From: Haemonchus contortus
Taxonomy: Eukaryota; Nematoda; Chromadorea; Rhabditida; Trichostrongylidae
Direction of reading: 5' to 3'
Length of the DNA: 64,000 nucleotides
Assembly (NCBI GenBank): GCA_000469685.2
Contig: LS997567.1
Span: 6,775,374 to 6,839,373, forward strand
Shown: one piece after another, positions 11,634 to 23,589 of the stretch
How positions within the stretch are numbered: position 1 is the first letter of the stretch
How the letters are laid out: each line of letters begins with the position of its first letter
Translations under genes and position numbers: made by a program
The notes under the pieces: generated by a model
Databases searched by the model: none
The model's input: only the letters and a program-made list of their open reading frames with translations
What the model was told of the DNA's origin: nothing

Positions 11634-14611
11634 CACCTTAAAAACATCATAAGCTCCCGATAATATACCTCTATGCAACCAGACACCCTACTTTCTATCT
11701 ATTCAATCCGCTCTCCTATCGCGATTTCCTTTTTGGAATGATTTTTGAATACTCGTTCCATTTTACAGAGTAATATTCCTCTTCCATACTCTGTGATTCG
11801 TTTTTTAGAGGCTTCATTATCAAAGCAGAAATGCGAAACCTTAATTGCGATGAGAATACAGCCCTGTAGACTTTTTTTTGGAATCGGGCCATGAATAATG
11901 AGCTATTCCATACATCTTTCCATGAAAGCAGTATTGTTGCAGATATGGGCGGAGACTAATGTTCATTGCAGTTGACAATTGCCCGTTTTCCACGAATGAG
12001 CAGCTTTCCTTCGAGACAACTGTCAACTCCTGACGACCAACCCACCAATGGGAGAACTCTCAGTCTCCGCCCCGAGACTCATGGCCCCGAGACTCTGCCT
12101 ATAATTGGTGATTATGGAGGTCAAAAATGACTCTGGTCTCATTTTTTCGATCCAAAAATTTTGCGATTTTAGGGTTTGATAGGTAAATAGTATAGAACTC
12201 AAAACGGGCTGAGTTTGTGGGTTGGGTTGCCGCTGTGCCTAATGTAGCTACCGGACCGGCAACTGAAGCCGTTAGTTGTACTTTGAAGAAATTACATTAT
12301 TTGCGAACGTGCAAAAAATTCGCCGTTGACGTTCTTGCAAAACGTTAGCCGTTGGGGATCTATACAATGATAAAAAGTATCTGAATCGATGCCCCTTTGT
12401 TTTCCCTCTCACATTCGTATTTTTCACTTTATTTCAGGGGAATTGAAAGAAAGTCACGTATTGATTGACTTTTTATAAAAATAATGTAATGCTCGCATAA
12501 AGAAGCTAATTCCTAGCTTCTGCTTGAATTCGGAGGGCTCATGGATAGCCGCGAAGCGCCTACGCTTCCAACATACCCATGAAGGGAAATCGGCACACCC
12601 CAGCTATTTATTTTTATTCTTTTTATTTGAAAAAAAGATATCTTTAATTCTCATTCATAATTTCTCTTCAGTTTATTTCTTTTTAGTTTTCCCAGAATAT
12701 CGAAGTTGCATTTCATGCAGCCCATTTATGACAGAAGCCAAAACGGCAAATCATTGGACGCGCCGCGCAAACCACCAATTAGCGATTGGCTTAGCGATTT
12801 AGTTTTCGGCTGCACCATAATCTTGGGTTGAATGGAGCGAAAAGTGTACACACAATTAGGGCTATTTCCTTAGAAGAGACTACTCGGACTGTTTGAGTCA
12901 AAACAGCGTTCTCTTCTACGTTGAATCCTTGGCGTAGTTGATTTTTATTACCAACCTAGCGTTGTCCTTGTGTATCTCTGATAGAAGATGTTTGATTTCC
13001 TTTTATTTTTCGGTTAATTTTTCATATTTTCGTTCCCATCTCAAAGACGTAGCCTAAATTGCTCAGCAAAAGCTGCAATGAGATACTAAAATTCACTCGA
13101 AGGCACTATTCGTGTAGAAAAAATTTTTTGAGATTCCCTCTTGGACGAACCGGCCCTCAAAAATAGCCCAAGGGACAGTGTTGGGTCGAAAAATGATATA
13201 AGGGCGCTAGAACCGGCTAAGCCAACGTATCCCAAACGAGTTCCCACTGCGTTGCAGAGGGTGTAGAGATTTCACCAATCGCACCGGGACCCACACCTCG
13301 CACGCAGGCAGCTTACTGCAGCCAAATGCATATAATAGCGCGTACATTTGAACAACTCGTCCAAATGCCCTTTACATGCAAATTCTCATTCTCGTCTAAT
13401 CCCTGATTCTACTACTTTTTGAAAGCTTATACGTCTTTGAATACGCCAATTTTCGTGTTTTCTTTGCCTCTTTTGTCCAACTTGGGCTGTCACTTCCATT
13501 ATTCGACTACTTCAATGCTCTTCTGGTTCACTCATGAATGTTTGAGAAAAAAGGAGATCATTTTGACCTGTAAGCATTGTTGGTAATCCAGGTCAATCTT
13601 ACTGAAAGGCTTTTTCATATGCTAGAAGTCCGTACAGATAATTATCTCAGGAAATCAATGTTTACCTCGTATTTCGGCGAAATCCGGGTAAAGCTGTGAA
13701 AAATCGATCTGAATAAATCATTTGTACGGACAACATAAATCAATATCAAAGTGTAAAAATTCATTTATCTCACTTTTTGTAACATCCTATGGATTTCCTG
13801 AGTCACAAGGGCTAGAATAGTGCTAGTGGGGATTAAATACAATTTGTTCGGTGCAATTTTATCTCGAACTAAATAGAAGCAGTACCACTTACTTCAGAAC
13901 TTTGTAAGTGAAATGTAATAAAACAAAATGGTAAAGGGGAAAAAGTAAATCTCGAACTGTATCATTGTATAGATGTTTGAATACGTTCGCAGATAATTCA
14001 TCAATTGTCATTCTGACCAGGTGAGCTCATCCGTTAATGCCCGACCACCTCCATTTATCATCTCCACTTCACCTTCCCTCCTTTCTATCCCATAGAACTC
14101 GGGAGCAACCAATTTTACTTTCGTTTTATTTTTAGAGTTTTTTTTTTCGATAACCAAATCTGCATAACAATTTATTACCGGATATTTTCGTGTTCTCCAC
14201 GCTCACATCCAGGCTTGGGTTTTTGATGTATTGCCTCTCATTATAGTAAAGTATCAACAGTAATAAAATGGCAACTGGTAACAATAATTATCATAAAATA
14301 GCATAGGTTATCAATATAACTTCAAAGTTCAAAGATCCAAGTGTTCCACGTCTATGGACTTTGTTATAGCCACTAAGGCTTTTCATTCCATGGCCACCTA
14401 TTGATGCACTTAAACTTCAGCACACCCCCCCCCTTTTCCCCCTCCGCCTCGCCCCGCGGTCTTCTAAACGCCCCTGTTCTCATAAATCAAGATAAACTGA
14501 TCGCTAAATAATATTTAGTTTTACTATAGCTTTTCCGAAAATAGTCCTACCAGTAGGAATTCAGAAACTTTTTCTTTCTTCATCTCAAGACGCGATTCTT
14601 TTTGCCCGCAG
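11634..14611. other. No gene recognised
   Basis: About 3 kb with only short open frames (for example 61 codons at 11841-12026 minus and 92 codons at 12524-12802 plus), none supported. A 9-nt C tract lies at about 14425-14433. No copy of the window's repeat families was found here. Confidence 0.4.
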
Positions 14612-14620
14612 AAGATTTCC

Positions 14621-14878
14621 GGGTGTGGTGCGTTAGGAACGAAATGGTCGCGCCGCGGTGAGAGGGGCGTCGCCCGCGAAGGAATGTAGCAGGGTGCAGC
14701 AGCAGGTAAGAAATACAAAAACAAAAGTACTAATAATAGAATAATGCATAAAATAATGATCGCATATCGATTGAGCTGTATGAAGAACGCTAGAGCTGTA
14801 ATAACGGCGAATGAGTGGTCCGCGACAGCCGCGTGCGGCGAATCGATTACCCAGAATCGTGCCTAACGCCCGTCTCCC
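14621..14878 (+). mobile_element. Mutator-like MITE, copy M1
   Basis: A 258-bp element with imperfect terminal inverted repeats: GGGTGTGGTGCGTTAGGAAC on the left and, read inwards from the right, GGGAGACGGGCGTTAGGCAC. The inside is GC-rich near both ends (CGCGCCGCGG and CCGCGACAGCCGCGTGCGG) and AT-rich in the middle. Flanks 14612-14620 (AAGATTTCC) and 14879-14887 (AAGATTCAC) match at 7 of 9 positions, a probable 9-bp target-site duplication. No transposase frame is present. Confidence 0.8.
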
Positions 14879-14887
14879 AAGATTCAC

Positions 14888-15357
14888 CAGAGCCCGGGGC
14901 CTTGACCCTTTCTAGAGAAATAACTCAATAGTTGTTTTAGAACTGGCTAAAGCATCACAAAATCTGATGAAAATTCAGTGGCAGGGTTCGGTCCACTTCG
15001 GTCTCCTTGCTACCATGGTCCCCATTTTTCAAGTCATTACCATTCCGCGACTGGACATCGAGTTCCTGTTCTACAAGAAGACAGACGGAGCTTTCTCGAC
15101 AACACTCCCAATCCCGATGAGGGCAAGCTTTAACGCCTATTAAAGCTTAATATCGGGTTATCCCATGCCGTGTTCCAAGCAAAAAATTTGCCTCAGAATC
15201 GACTTCTTCAGAGTCATAACAAACGCGCTTATCTCAATTAAGAGAGCCCTTAAAAAGCTTTCTATTCCTTTGGAGAGATTTAAAAAAGATAAAGTTTTTT
15301 GGCGTTGATCGACCTCGTTTTTGGATTGCGCCCTGGCAATCGACTTTCTTTCGGGAA
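14888..15357. other. No gene recognised
   Basis: Short spacer between a MITE and a SINE; nothing supportable was seen. Confidence 0.35.
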
Positions 15358-15536
15358 CGTAGTGGCGATTTGAATGCGTATATGGTCTATACACTTAATC
15401 ACGACTGCTAATCTGTGTACAAGTCAGTGGTTCTATTGTTCTAGACGAGTTTGGTGCCAATCAACCCACCCTGAAGGGTGGAAGACTTGGTTGGTCAAGC
15501 AAGCAACGGTCCGGGATTCGATCCCAGGACCTTACT
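15358..15536 (-). repeat. tRNA-related SINE, partial
   Basis: Reverse-orientation fragment. It keeps CGTAGTGGCGATTTGAATGCG, the word ACAAGTCAGTGGTTCT, the region TTGGTGCCAATCAACC and a B-box-like GGGATTCGATCCC at about 15513-15525. The A-box head beyond the B box is replaced by unrelated sequence, so the copy is 5'-truncated or diverged. Confidence 0.65.
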
Positions 15537-15808
15537 TGTAGAAACTTCGCAAAGCTGTACTACCTCGGCCTAAAGTTTCTGTACTACCATGAATGTTATA
15601 TAACATACGCCACAAAGCATGCAAAGGTTCTTCATGGAGAAATTCTGGTAGAGGAGCAGAGAACCCATATATGCTGGAATTCCATGGCTAATCCTGGTTT
15701 TGAGTTATTTCGGTTCCCAGCTTGAATTTGTTGTACGGTCTGTTTTCATTTTTATCATAGTCTCGTATAGCATGCTGAAAAAATAAAATTACTGCAGTAA
15801 CCCCGAAG

Positions 15809-16066
15809 GGGAGACGGGCGTTAGGAACGATTTTGGGTAATCGATTCGCCGCACGCGGCTTTCGCGGACCACTCATTCGCCGTCATTACACCTCTAGCGT
15901 TCTTCATACAGCTCAATCGATATACGATCATTGTTTTATGCATAATTCTACTATTAGTACTTTTGTTCTTGTATTTCTTACCCACTGCTGCATCCTGCTA
16001 CATTCCTTCGCGCGCGACGCCCCTCTCACAGCGACGCGGCCATTTCGTTTCTAATGCACCACACCC
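15809..16066 (-). mobile_element. Mutator-like MITE, copy M2
   Basis: A 258-bp copy, inverted relative to M1, which lies 0.93 kb upstream. It runs from GGGAGACGGGCGTTAGGAAC to TGCACCACACCC. Internal landmarks TCGATTCGCCGCACGCGG and TCATACAGCTCAATCGATA are intact. The 9-nt flanks (ACCCCGAAG and CGTACATTA) do not match, so either one flank was rearranged or the duplication decayed. Confidence 0.75.
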
Positions 16067-17074
16067 CGTACATTATCGAGGGATGCCTGAATTCTCCCTG
16101 GTATGGAGTGACAGGAAATATGTAGTTATTACAACCAACAGGATCAGCTACTTAAGCAGTTACTCCTGTTCCTCTTCCTCCTCCTGATAGGATCATTAGG
16201 CCTGATAATGAGAGAGGGAATGATGATGGATGGGCCAAGAGCGAGGAGAGCTTACAATTAGAAGATTTTAACAGTTCTTCATCCACGGACAAAGTGCTAC
16301 TTCTCTTACCAGTAATTGAGATTTGAGGCAAAAAACTAGTGAAACTCAGAATTTTGCGGTCAAAATGTTTCCTTCGTCATATTCTCCTTTCCTCCTTCTA
16401 CAAAAATAACACAATTCTTTTTTGATTACTCGGGAGTTCCGAAAAGTTTGTGCTAATTGGGCTAAAATAAAGTCATTACAAATGTTTCACAGAAGACGCC
16501 TGGGGATTATTTCCTATATGGGCTTCCGAGGAATCTGCATATTTTGTCATTTAATTGTTTCCGCAGATGTAAACAACACTTTCTATTTCTGTTTATTGTC
16601 AATACGCAGTGTACGTCAAGAGGCGTCATTGCGAGTGGCCGGGCCTTGTTCCCGAAGAAGTGACCCTCACAAAAATTGAATTTATAGCCCTTGCTTTCGT
16701 AGACACCAAGCAAGCCATGGCCTTTCTGTCAAAGGCAGCATTTTTGGTTTTCGAGCTGGAGAATACTTGCATCTTTGGATCTTCGATGAAGGCACTAGAA
16801 AAAGCCGTCCCTCATTCAGTAAGGGATTAGGAGGGATAAGAGCCAGACATTCGGTAGGATCGGGCTAAAACTTTGAAGCCTTGTTGGTCCACTTCAGAAA
16901 ATCAAAAAATTGGAGGCGATGTCATAAAGATCCGGTTAACGGAGCGTTGCTGATGAGGAGCAGAGGTTTTGTTGACTTGTTGATGAAAAAAAATCAAGAA
17001 ATGCTACTGAGCTCTAGTTGAAGCCAGTGACTCGGGTTAAAAGACACAGTACATGAGACCCTGCTTTTCCAGAA
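16067..17074. other. No gene recognised
   Basis: Overlapping open frames at 16422-16830 lack splice sites and a recognisable product. A segment near 16428-16460 (GGGAGTTCCGAAAAGTTTGT) superficially resembles the ends of some mariner elements, but no partner terminus was found. Confidence 0.35.
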
Positions 17075-17465
17075 TTCCCCTTAGGCTGACCTTCGGCCTC
17101 CAAGTATAGCACTGGGGCATTGCCTAGTTAAAAAACAACCTCGATAGGCCGTCATAAGATTCAAAACCAGCTTGGCTAACGTACACTCCCGAAAATGGCC
17201 GTGTTATGTATTCCCTGTTAAGGCTGCACCAATCACAATGGAGCGGTGAGGCGCCGTCGAATAGTACACTCATGTGAGAGAGACATCCAGACGGTCAGAC
17301 ACATAATCTCGTACATCCCCTTTCTTACTACATTTTTGAAATCCTATATTTCTCCACATTCGGCAAATCCCTTGTTTTCTATCCCATTTTTGTACCATAA
17401 TCACCATTATTTCAACTGAGCTAGACACCCCAGAATTATCGAGACTGTCCCTTCAAAGGCAGTAC
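17075..17465 (+). repeat. Dispersed repeat E, copy 1
   Basis: An unclassified repeat of about 400 bp. Landmarks shared with the copy at 28440 are GGCCTCCA, TTGGCTAACGTACAC, GTGTTAT, GGCTGCACCA, CGAATAGTAC, CAGACGGT and CAGACACATAAT, a pyrimidine-rich stretch, CCTATATTTCTC, GAGCTAGA and GTCCCTTCAAAG. It has no open frame and no obvious terminal repeats. It could be a duplicated non-coding segment or an old transposon end. Confidence 0.6.
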
Positions 17466-18632
17466 AGGTTACAAGTTACCGGAAAGAAGTAAATTTGCTA
17501 GTGGCAGCGAAAATCAAATCTTTCACTGCTGTTCAAGGAAGAAAACGATGAAAATGGTGAGGAGTTGTGCTAAGAAAGAGGGGCCAAATTCAGCCGGTAA
17601 CCGGCTGGGCCCCTTGACAGCTTCTTAATTACTGCCTAAGCGCTCGATCATTGCAAAACTAGTATGCCGTCACTGCATGCCATGCAGGCTTTTTTTGGAT
17701 GATCCACAACAGGAAATGGATGACGTCCTGTGTTTACAGCATTTACCAAAACCTTTGAACACTTCAATTTCCTTTCATTTTGATGCCATCCGCAAAAACA
17801 ACAGTAACCATAGTGATGAAAATTTAATGATGTAGGTGTACGGTTTACTGTTTAGTAATGTTGTCGTTCACAGATAAGTAGGGTTTCTTCAATCTCACTT
17901 GCATGACTAATGGGTGGTCTCTGTTAGGTTTATGATGATCTCCGATGGGACCACTTTTAAACATTGACATCTGGAAACGGTCCCAGATTTCATGGTGGTT
18001 TCCGAGCCTCAAGTCCTCCACATGTAGAGGCGGCTCACCATGATCTCTGGTCGTTTTAAAACTTATCCTGAAATCTTTTTATTGATTCATACTCTTACTA
18101 CAAAGTAATGGATCGTGATAACGGATTCAACCTCTTGTCGCCAGCCGCTATGCACGCAGACCTATTTTTTCCATTTTTGAGCCTTTTACAAATAGTGAAT
18201 ATGACAGAAACTGAGGACTCGAATTTCATGGGCCATTGGCACCCTACCAGACATTTTAGTGGTGCCCTTAACGAGTGCTGATTGCCAAAGAGGGCAACTC
18301 CCAGCTACCATCCACCACTCGGTGCTTCACTCCAATTTAAATGTTTACCATCGCTGTTTTCTGGTTTTTCCAATAAGTCCATACTCTGTAGTAGCCATTG
18401 AATTTTATGGTTCCAAAGAAGCTATTTATAGAATGAAGTGCATGGGACCCTCTCAAAAGATTCGAATTGCTGATGGTAAGGAAAAACCTCGACGTCCAGC
18501 ATTTGCAAGACGACTTTCGTGGCTCCTTCGCTTTTCATTTCCGGTCCCATGCCAGTTCTTGCATATTGTACTTGTCTCTACCACTGCTTTAGAATGTAGT
18601 TACAATTTCCATAAGGCACTTTTAAAAATCCT
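17466..18632. other. No gene recognised
   Basis: The start of a 150-codon plus-strand frame (18259-18711) lies here, but its last part runs into an antisense SINE and it shows no domain. A 13-bp palindrome GCCGGTAACCGGC sits at about 17594-17606. Confidence 0.35.
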
Positions 18633-18895
18633 TCTATGGTATGCGCCTCGCATTCAACTTCCATTTATGATCGTAGTGGCGTATTTACTTCGTATGTACC
18701 CTATACAATGACTTGTGGTGGCCAGCCGATGTACGAGTCAGTGCTTCTTTCCTCCCAGACAAGTCTGGTACCAATCAACCGACCCCGGATGGATGGAAGG
18801 CTTCGTTGTTAGCCCAGGCGGATATCGATGTGGGAATCAACCCATGACCATGCATTTTGAAGTGCGCCCCTTGCCACTACACCATCTCCGCCCTG
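18633..18895 (-). repeat. tRNA-related SINE, near full length
   Basis: Reverse copy with the family words CGCATTCAACTTCCATT, ATGACTTGTGGTGGCCAGCC, TCTGGTACCAATCAACCGAC, AGCCCAGGCGGATATCGAT and the head CCACTTGCC-like CCCCTTGCCACTACACCATC. The B box has lost its core (GGGAATCAACCC). It lies about 115 bp from the start of composite repeat C1, in the same orientation. Confidence 0.8.
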
Positions 18896-19009
18896 CCGTT
18901 GGATCAAGGGGTGAAGGGATCGAGAACCCAAGGGAGACTCCAAAATTACCTCGCTTAATCCGAAAATCTTTGCCCCAAATATATTTCGACGTAATGCTCA
19001 TCACTGGAA

Positions 19010-20836
19010 AATCTTCTAAATTCCAGGTAGGGTTCTTATTCGTAATGCACTATATTTAAAACCATGTCTTACAATTTATAGATGAAAAAAGTTCTTTTAT
19101 TTGTGTACGCCTTACAGCATGCTTCCAGGGACTTTTTTTCAGAATTTTCAACGTTGGTTTGAAAGTAACTTGCGATATATTTGAAGCATACTACTTGATT
19201 AAATCATTTTTATACGAGTTAATCATTGTTTTCTGCCAATGTCGTTCAATATTTCTGGAGTACCTCGACTTGGATGTTATGCGGGCACCACTTAAAATAT
19301 AGGGAGTAGGTGCTTTCCATGTCTTGGATGCAAAGATGCTTAACCCTAGTTTGTGTAGGAGGGGTCACTTTCCAGGATGCTCTGGCCTTGCTTGAATGGT
19401 AGCGCGGAAAGCTTCGGCTACGGTGCTCGATATTGAGCTCTCCGAGGTAGGCCGATTGGTGAATTGAGTGACTCAGCACTATGGTGGGATTAGGGGTGTG
19501 AATCAACGGGTGCAGTTCTCCAGAACCATTTCATAGTTGTTAGAAGGGAATATGATATATAAAAGAACCAGGTTTGTAAAGAAGTGGAATCCTATTTATG
19601 CTTTCCAACCCGACAATTTTACCAAATTGCTCCGTTTATTATTCCAATATACTTTTTAAAGAGAATTTTTTGGTTTACTATATATTTGAAAACCATGTCT
19701 CGCAATTAATTGAAAAGGAGTGCTCTCTCACCGAGGGACGTCCTCAAAATCGTCTCCTTTAGAAAGTTTACTGGAATTTGCAACGTTGACTTTGGAAAGC
19801 AAACGCGCAGACTATACGGAGCACCACAATATAATAGTGGTGGTTGTGAATAGTACCACAATGGAGAAGCCTTTCCATACGCTTGGAATTGAAAGAATTT
19901 CAATTGTGAATTGATGCCGGTGATCGGTATCGGGTATATAGCTAGTGGAAGGGGATGAAACCAGTCCGTCATATGTGAGCGGTAATACGGTTCGATTAAA
20001 CGGCATACTATTGTACGATTACAAGTATTTTGGTGCTGACGATTCCATACAGCGTGGTGACTTGTACAGGTATTGGGTGTGTTGAATAGTATTAGATATT
20101 AACGGGAATTGCAATTGGTTTCTGGATTTCTAGTAAAGGCATAGGTAAGGTTTTGAGAGCGTTGTAATACCCTCTAGTGTTCTCAAACGCCCCGCTTGCA
20201 TACCATCCATTAGGTGAGCTCTCATACTGGGCGCTTGCATGGATGCGAACCCTCTGAAACGGGTCCGATTTCTAAGTCCCATGAACGTGTGATACAGTAA
20301 CGCCCCTAATGCAACGCCACTCATACCGTGGGCATCGCCAAAAGTACCTTTTTTTGCGCCGTATATGTGACGGGTGTTTGGAGGGATTTTAGTGTGCTCT
20401 GATTTGTGCATAACACATTCACGCGACTTTCAAATCTATCTCGTCTGCCCGGCAGAGGGTGATTTTATATTGGTCCTTCGCGGCTGGAAGAGCTGAGGGA
20501 AGCACCATGGACCTGGATGGGAAAAGAAAGCTTGCACAACCCTGAGTGTCTTGGGACGCCAATCAATCCCGTCTGAGGGAGGCCACCACGCATTCGACTC
20601 CCATTCAGAATCGTAGTGGAGTACTGAATGCGTATGCGGCCTATACAATGGATTGCGGTGGCCAACCGATGTACAAGTCCCTGTTTTCAATCTTCCAGAC
20701 GAATCTGGTACAAACTAGCTGGCCCCGTGGGAGTGAAAGGCTCAGTTGGGTCAGACGGATATCGACCCTAGGTTCGAACTTGTGACCATGCGTGTGAGAT
20801 AGTGAACTACTTGCCACTACACCACCTCCGCTCTTC
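19010..20836 (-). repeat. Composite repeat C, copy C1 (SINE head plus long body)
   Basis: Read on the minus strand, a tRNA-related SINE (20836 down to about 20548) runs directly into a body of about 1.5 kb that carries no long open frame. The junction is marked by GACGGGATTGATTGGCGTCC, then CACTCAGGG, a C/T-rich stretch and CCATCCAGGTCCATGG. The same junction occurs at about 30.4 and 50.35 kb, so head and body spread together. Body landmarks include CATACTATTGTACGATTACA, a TATATA followed by CCGATACCGATCACCGGCAT, two GACATGGTTTT-type blocks, and an end near ACCTGGAATTTAGAAGA. The B box is GGTTCGAACTT on the plus strand at 20771-20781. The element type is not one I can name. Confidence 0.75.
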
Positions 20837-21253
20837 ACATGTAATGACACAGTTAATAAACAAATTAATTAATTAATTGACTAAGAACAAATTGGTTCTC
20901 CTCCATCTTTCCCAAAAGCCGGATGGCACTTCCCGACTCGTTCAGCTTACTATATCTGGGCTAACGGTCTTTCCCTTTTTTCTTGCAGACCTGTCGAGGC
21001 CACATTTATCGAGATTCGGCAAGATTGAAGGGGAAAGGTAAAACGTTCGGTTTCAATCTGCGAATAACTTTTTGAGCAATTTTATTTATTGCATAAATTA
21101 ATTAAGTAATCGATAATCGTAAATGTAAACGTAATAAACAAATGTATGTATTCATGGTGATGAAGCTCACTAAAAAGCTTGTCCTTCAATCAGTCGCGTA
21201 TTCTTGAGCTTTTTTTATTTTGCAGACAATCATACTCAACAGTGATCAATGCC
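20837..21253. other. No gene recognised
   Basis: Short spacer with a run of TTAA at about 20865-20880; nothing else was seen. Confidence 0.35.
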
Positions 21254-21502
21254 GGGAGACGGGCAGTAGGATCGGTTTTCTGTAATCGATTCGCCGCACG
21301 CGGCTGTCGCGGACTTCGTTCCGCCGATATTACAGCTCTAGCGTCCTTCATACAGCTCAATCGATGTACGATCCTTATTTTGGTCATGATTCCACTGTTA
21401 GTTCCTTCGTTCCTGTATCTCTTAGCTGCCGCTGCATTCTGCTATATTCCTTCGCGCGCGGCGTCCCTCTCGCCGCGACGCGACAATTTCGTTCCTACTG
21501 CC
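21254..21502 (-). mobile_element. Mutator-like MITE, copy M3 (one end altered)
   Basis: Begins GGGAGACGGGCAGTAGGATC and keeps the internal landmarks TCGATTCGCCGCACGCGG and CATACAGCTCAATCGATGTA. It belongs to the CAGTAGGA subfamily shared with M4 and M7. The other terminus reads CGTTCCTACTGCCATCTAG instead of ...TGCACCACACCC, so about 8 bp of that end are missing or replaced. No target-site duplication can be scored. Confidence 0.75.
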
Positions 21503-22463
21503 ATCTAGCCGGATTCCCTTGGTTCCATTTGAGTGGACTAGGAGGGCTATGAGGGGGGCTTTATCTTTGGGATCCTCACAAAAACGTAAAAAAAAACTTC
21601 GCCAACTTGGTGAGGGAATGCAAATGCATGGCTTACTTGAACATGCGCCGCACTTGGATTCCCTTTGGATATGGGGGAGATGGGATTACAGGTGGGATAA
21701 CACCTCCACTCTCTGTACTCCCCCAGAGCTTAGGATGCTTCAGACATTTCTCTTTTTTTCCGTCCAACAAGGCGTTGCTATCGTAAGGTTTCTACCGAAG
21801 GAAGATCTCCCATGGCGGAAAAATTTCCGCATTTGTAATATATGGCATCACTCATAGACAGTAATTTATGTTTTCCTCTACCGGGAACGCCTTTGAGACA
21901 ACAACTCTGTAAACAATCTCTAATCATACAACTTAGCGACTTACTCAACTGTAATTATCATTTAGTAAATCATAACTTATTCCGTCTTCGTCACTTATTC
22001 GCTTTAGCTCGCAGTAATGTTTGTTGGATGGATACTCGCCTACCCTCCGCATTTTTTTCTGAAAATCTCGATTCATATTGGTAAAATCCAACGTCCTCTA
22101 TATATACATCCTCTCTAAAAAACGCAATCTCTTCACGATAATAAATAATGGTGGTAGTGAAAAAAAGCGGACCTTATGTCACAGTAGATCTGTCATGTGT
22201 GGACAGGTTCGAATGGAATTTTGTGGAACCCTTAGCGTGCAATTTCTATGGGCCATAGCCAACAGAATATGGACAATACTTTGGACCAGAACACCTCACA
22301 GCTGTTCCGTTGAGATTCCCAATAATCACTTTTGACTACTTTTTACTACGTCTCACAGCACGTTTTCGTACAAGCTTCACAAAACCATGAGAAGTGCTTT
22401 TGAATTTAATCCGTTCTCACCACAACCGAATGCATTTAGTTTTAAAAAATGCCCATGCAGTTG
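21503..22463. other. No gene recognised
   Basis: Between two oppositely oriented MITEs (M3 and M4). Plus-strand frames of 112, 80 and 85 codons overlap each other, and none has a domain or splice context that I recognise. Confidence 0.35.
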
Positions 22464-22472
22464 CTAGCGGTC

Positions 22473-22727
22473 GGGTGTGGAGCAGTAGGAACGAAATGGT
22501 CGCGCGCGGCAAAAGTCACTTCGCGCGCGAAGGAATGTAGCAGAGTGCGGGAGCAATTAAGAAATACAGGAACAAAAGAACCAACAGTAGAATCATGCTA
22601 TAAGAAATAATCGCATAGCAACTGAGCTGCATGAAGAACGCTAGAACTGTCATAACGAGGCAAATGTTCCGCGACAGCCGCGTGCGGCGGATCGATTACG
22701 CAAAACCGTTCCTACTGCCCGTTTCCC
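22473..22727 (+). mobile_element. Mutator-like MITE, copy M4
   Basis: A 255-bp copy running from GGGTGTGGAGCAGTAGGAAC to GTTCCTACTGCCCGTTTCCC, of the CAGTAGGA subfamily. The flanks 22464-22472 (CTAGCGGTC) and 22728-22736 (CCAGCGGTC) agree at 8 of 9 positions, a clear 9-bp target-site duplication. The inside is GC-rich at both ends (CGCGCGCGGC and CCGCGTGCGG). Confidence 0.85.
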
Positions 22728-22736
22728 CCAGCGGTC

Positions 22737-23589
22737 AAATGGTGTAGGGGGGAAATTCGTGGCCGCAGTAACGGCTACGATTTCCCGTTACTTCCCCCAC
22801 CTGCCAATTCATTGAACTTGAAGATGGCTTGCCATTTTAGAGCCCCTTCCTGCCTACTTCTCCCTCAAATTCACTGAAGTATTTGAAACTGCCCGCATTC
22901 CCTATCTGAACTTTTTTCGTTTTCAAAATGTAATATTTGTAGCCCTTGAGGGTATTTTCCAGATTACGGTTGTTGCTAGCTGTAACAGACCTCGCTGGCA
23001 TTGATATCTATCAAAGTAATCACAAACACGAAAATGTGATTACGGTAGATTTTGGTTTAGCAGTGTGGGAGGTCATTCCCATATAAGAAATTCAACCCAC
23101 TCGAATCTAAATTTGGAACGTAGTAAATCACATCCGAGCTATGGTTATTCAAATCTGTGAATTGGACCACCAGCGGTTGTCCCCAAGCGCACACAGCTGC
23201 TCCACTCCCTCATGCTGACGAGTTAATTACCTATAAACGGGCCACGTTTTAGTCAGTATAGAACTTTTTGGAGTGTTTTCACTACGATGAATTCACCTAG
23301 CCTCATTTTTGCCTAATTTCTTTTTATTCCTAGTTTCTTCCTAGCAATTACTGTACAAATTTCCTCTTGAATATGTCTTTACAAACATTTTTCTTTTTCT
23401 TCTCCTTTCCTTTTCCATCCCTTGAGCCGTTACAGGGCTGGTTGTCCTTGTCAGTCACCGCTATTCCGTTCTATTTACGGCGTCTTCCGCTGTAATCTTG
23501 AGTTCAAGACTCTTCTTCAAGGTTCATCGTGGTTACTTGCCTTAGGCTTTAAATTTCACTGCTTTTCCTACTGGGTGGTCCAGTGGTCT
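22737..23589. other. No gene recognised
   Basis: No repeat family and no supported exon was seen. It could include more of the decayed retroelement on its right, but I could not read any of it. Confidence 0.3.

Noticed and set aside
16428..16460. Mariner-terminus-like GGGAGTTCCGAAAAGTTTGT
   Set aside because: No inverted partner, no TA-flanked second end and no transposase remnant nearby.
18259..18711. 150-codon plus-strand open frame
   Set aside because: The last part runs into an antisense SINE, the first part has no domain and there are no splice sites.
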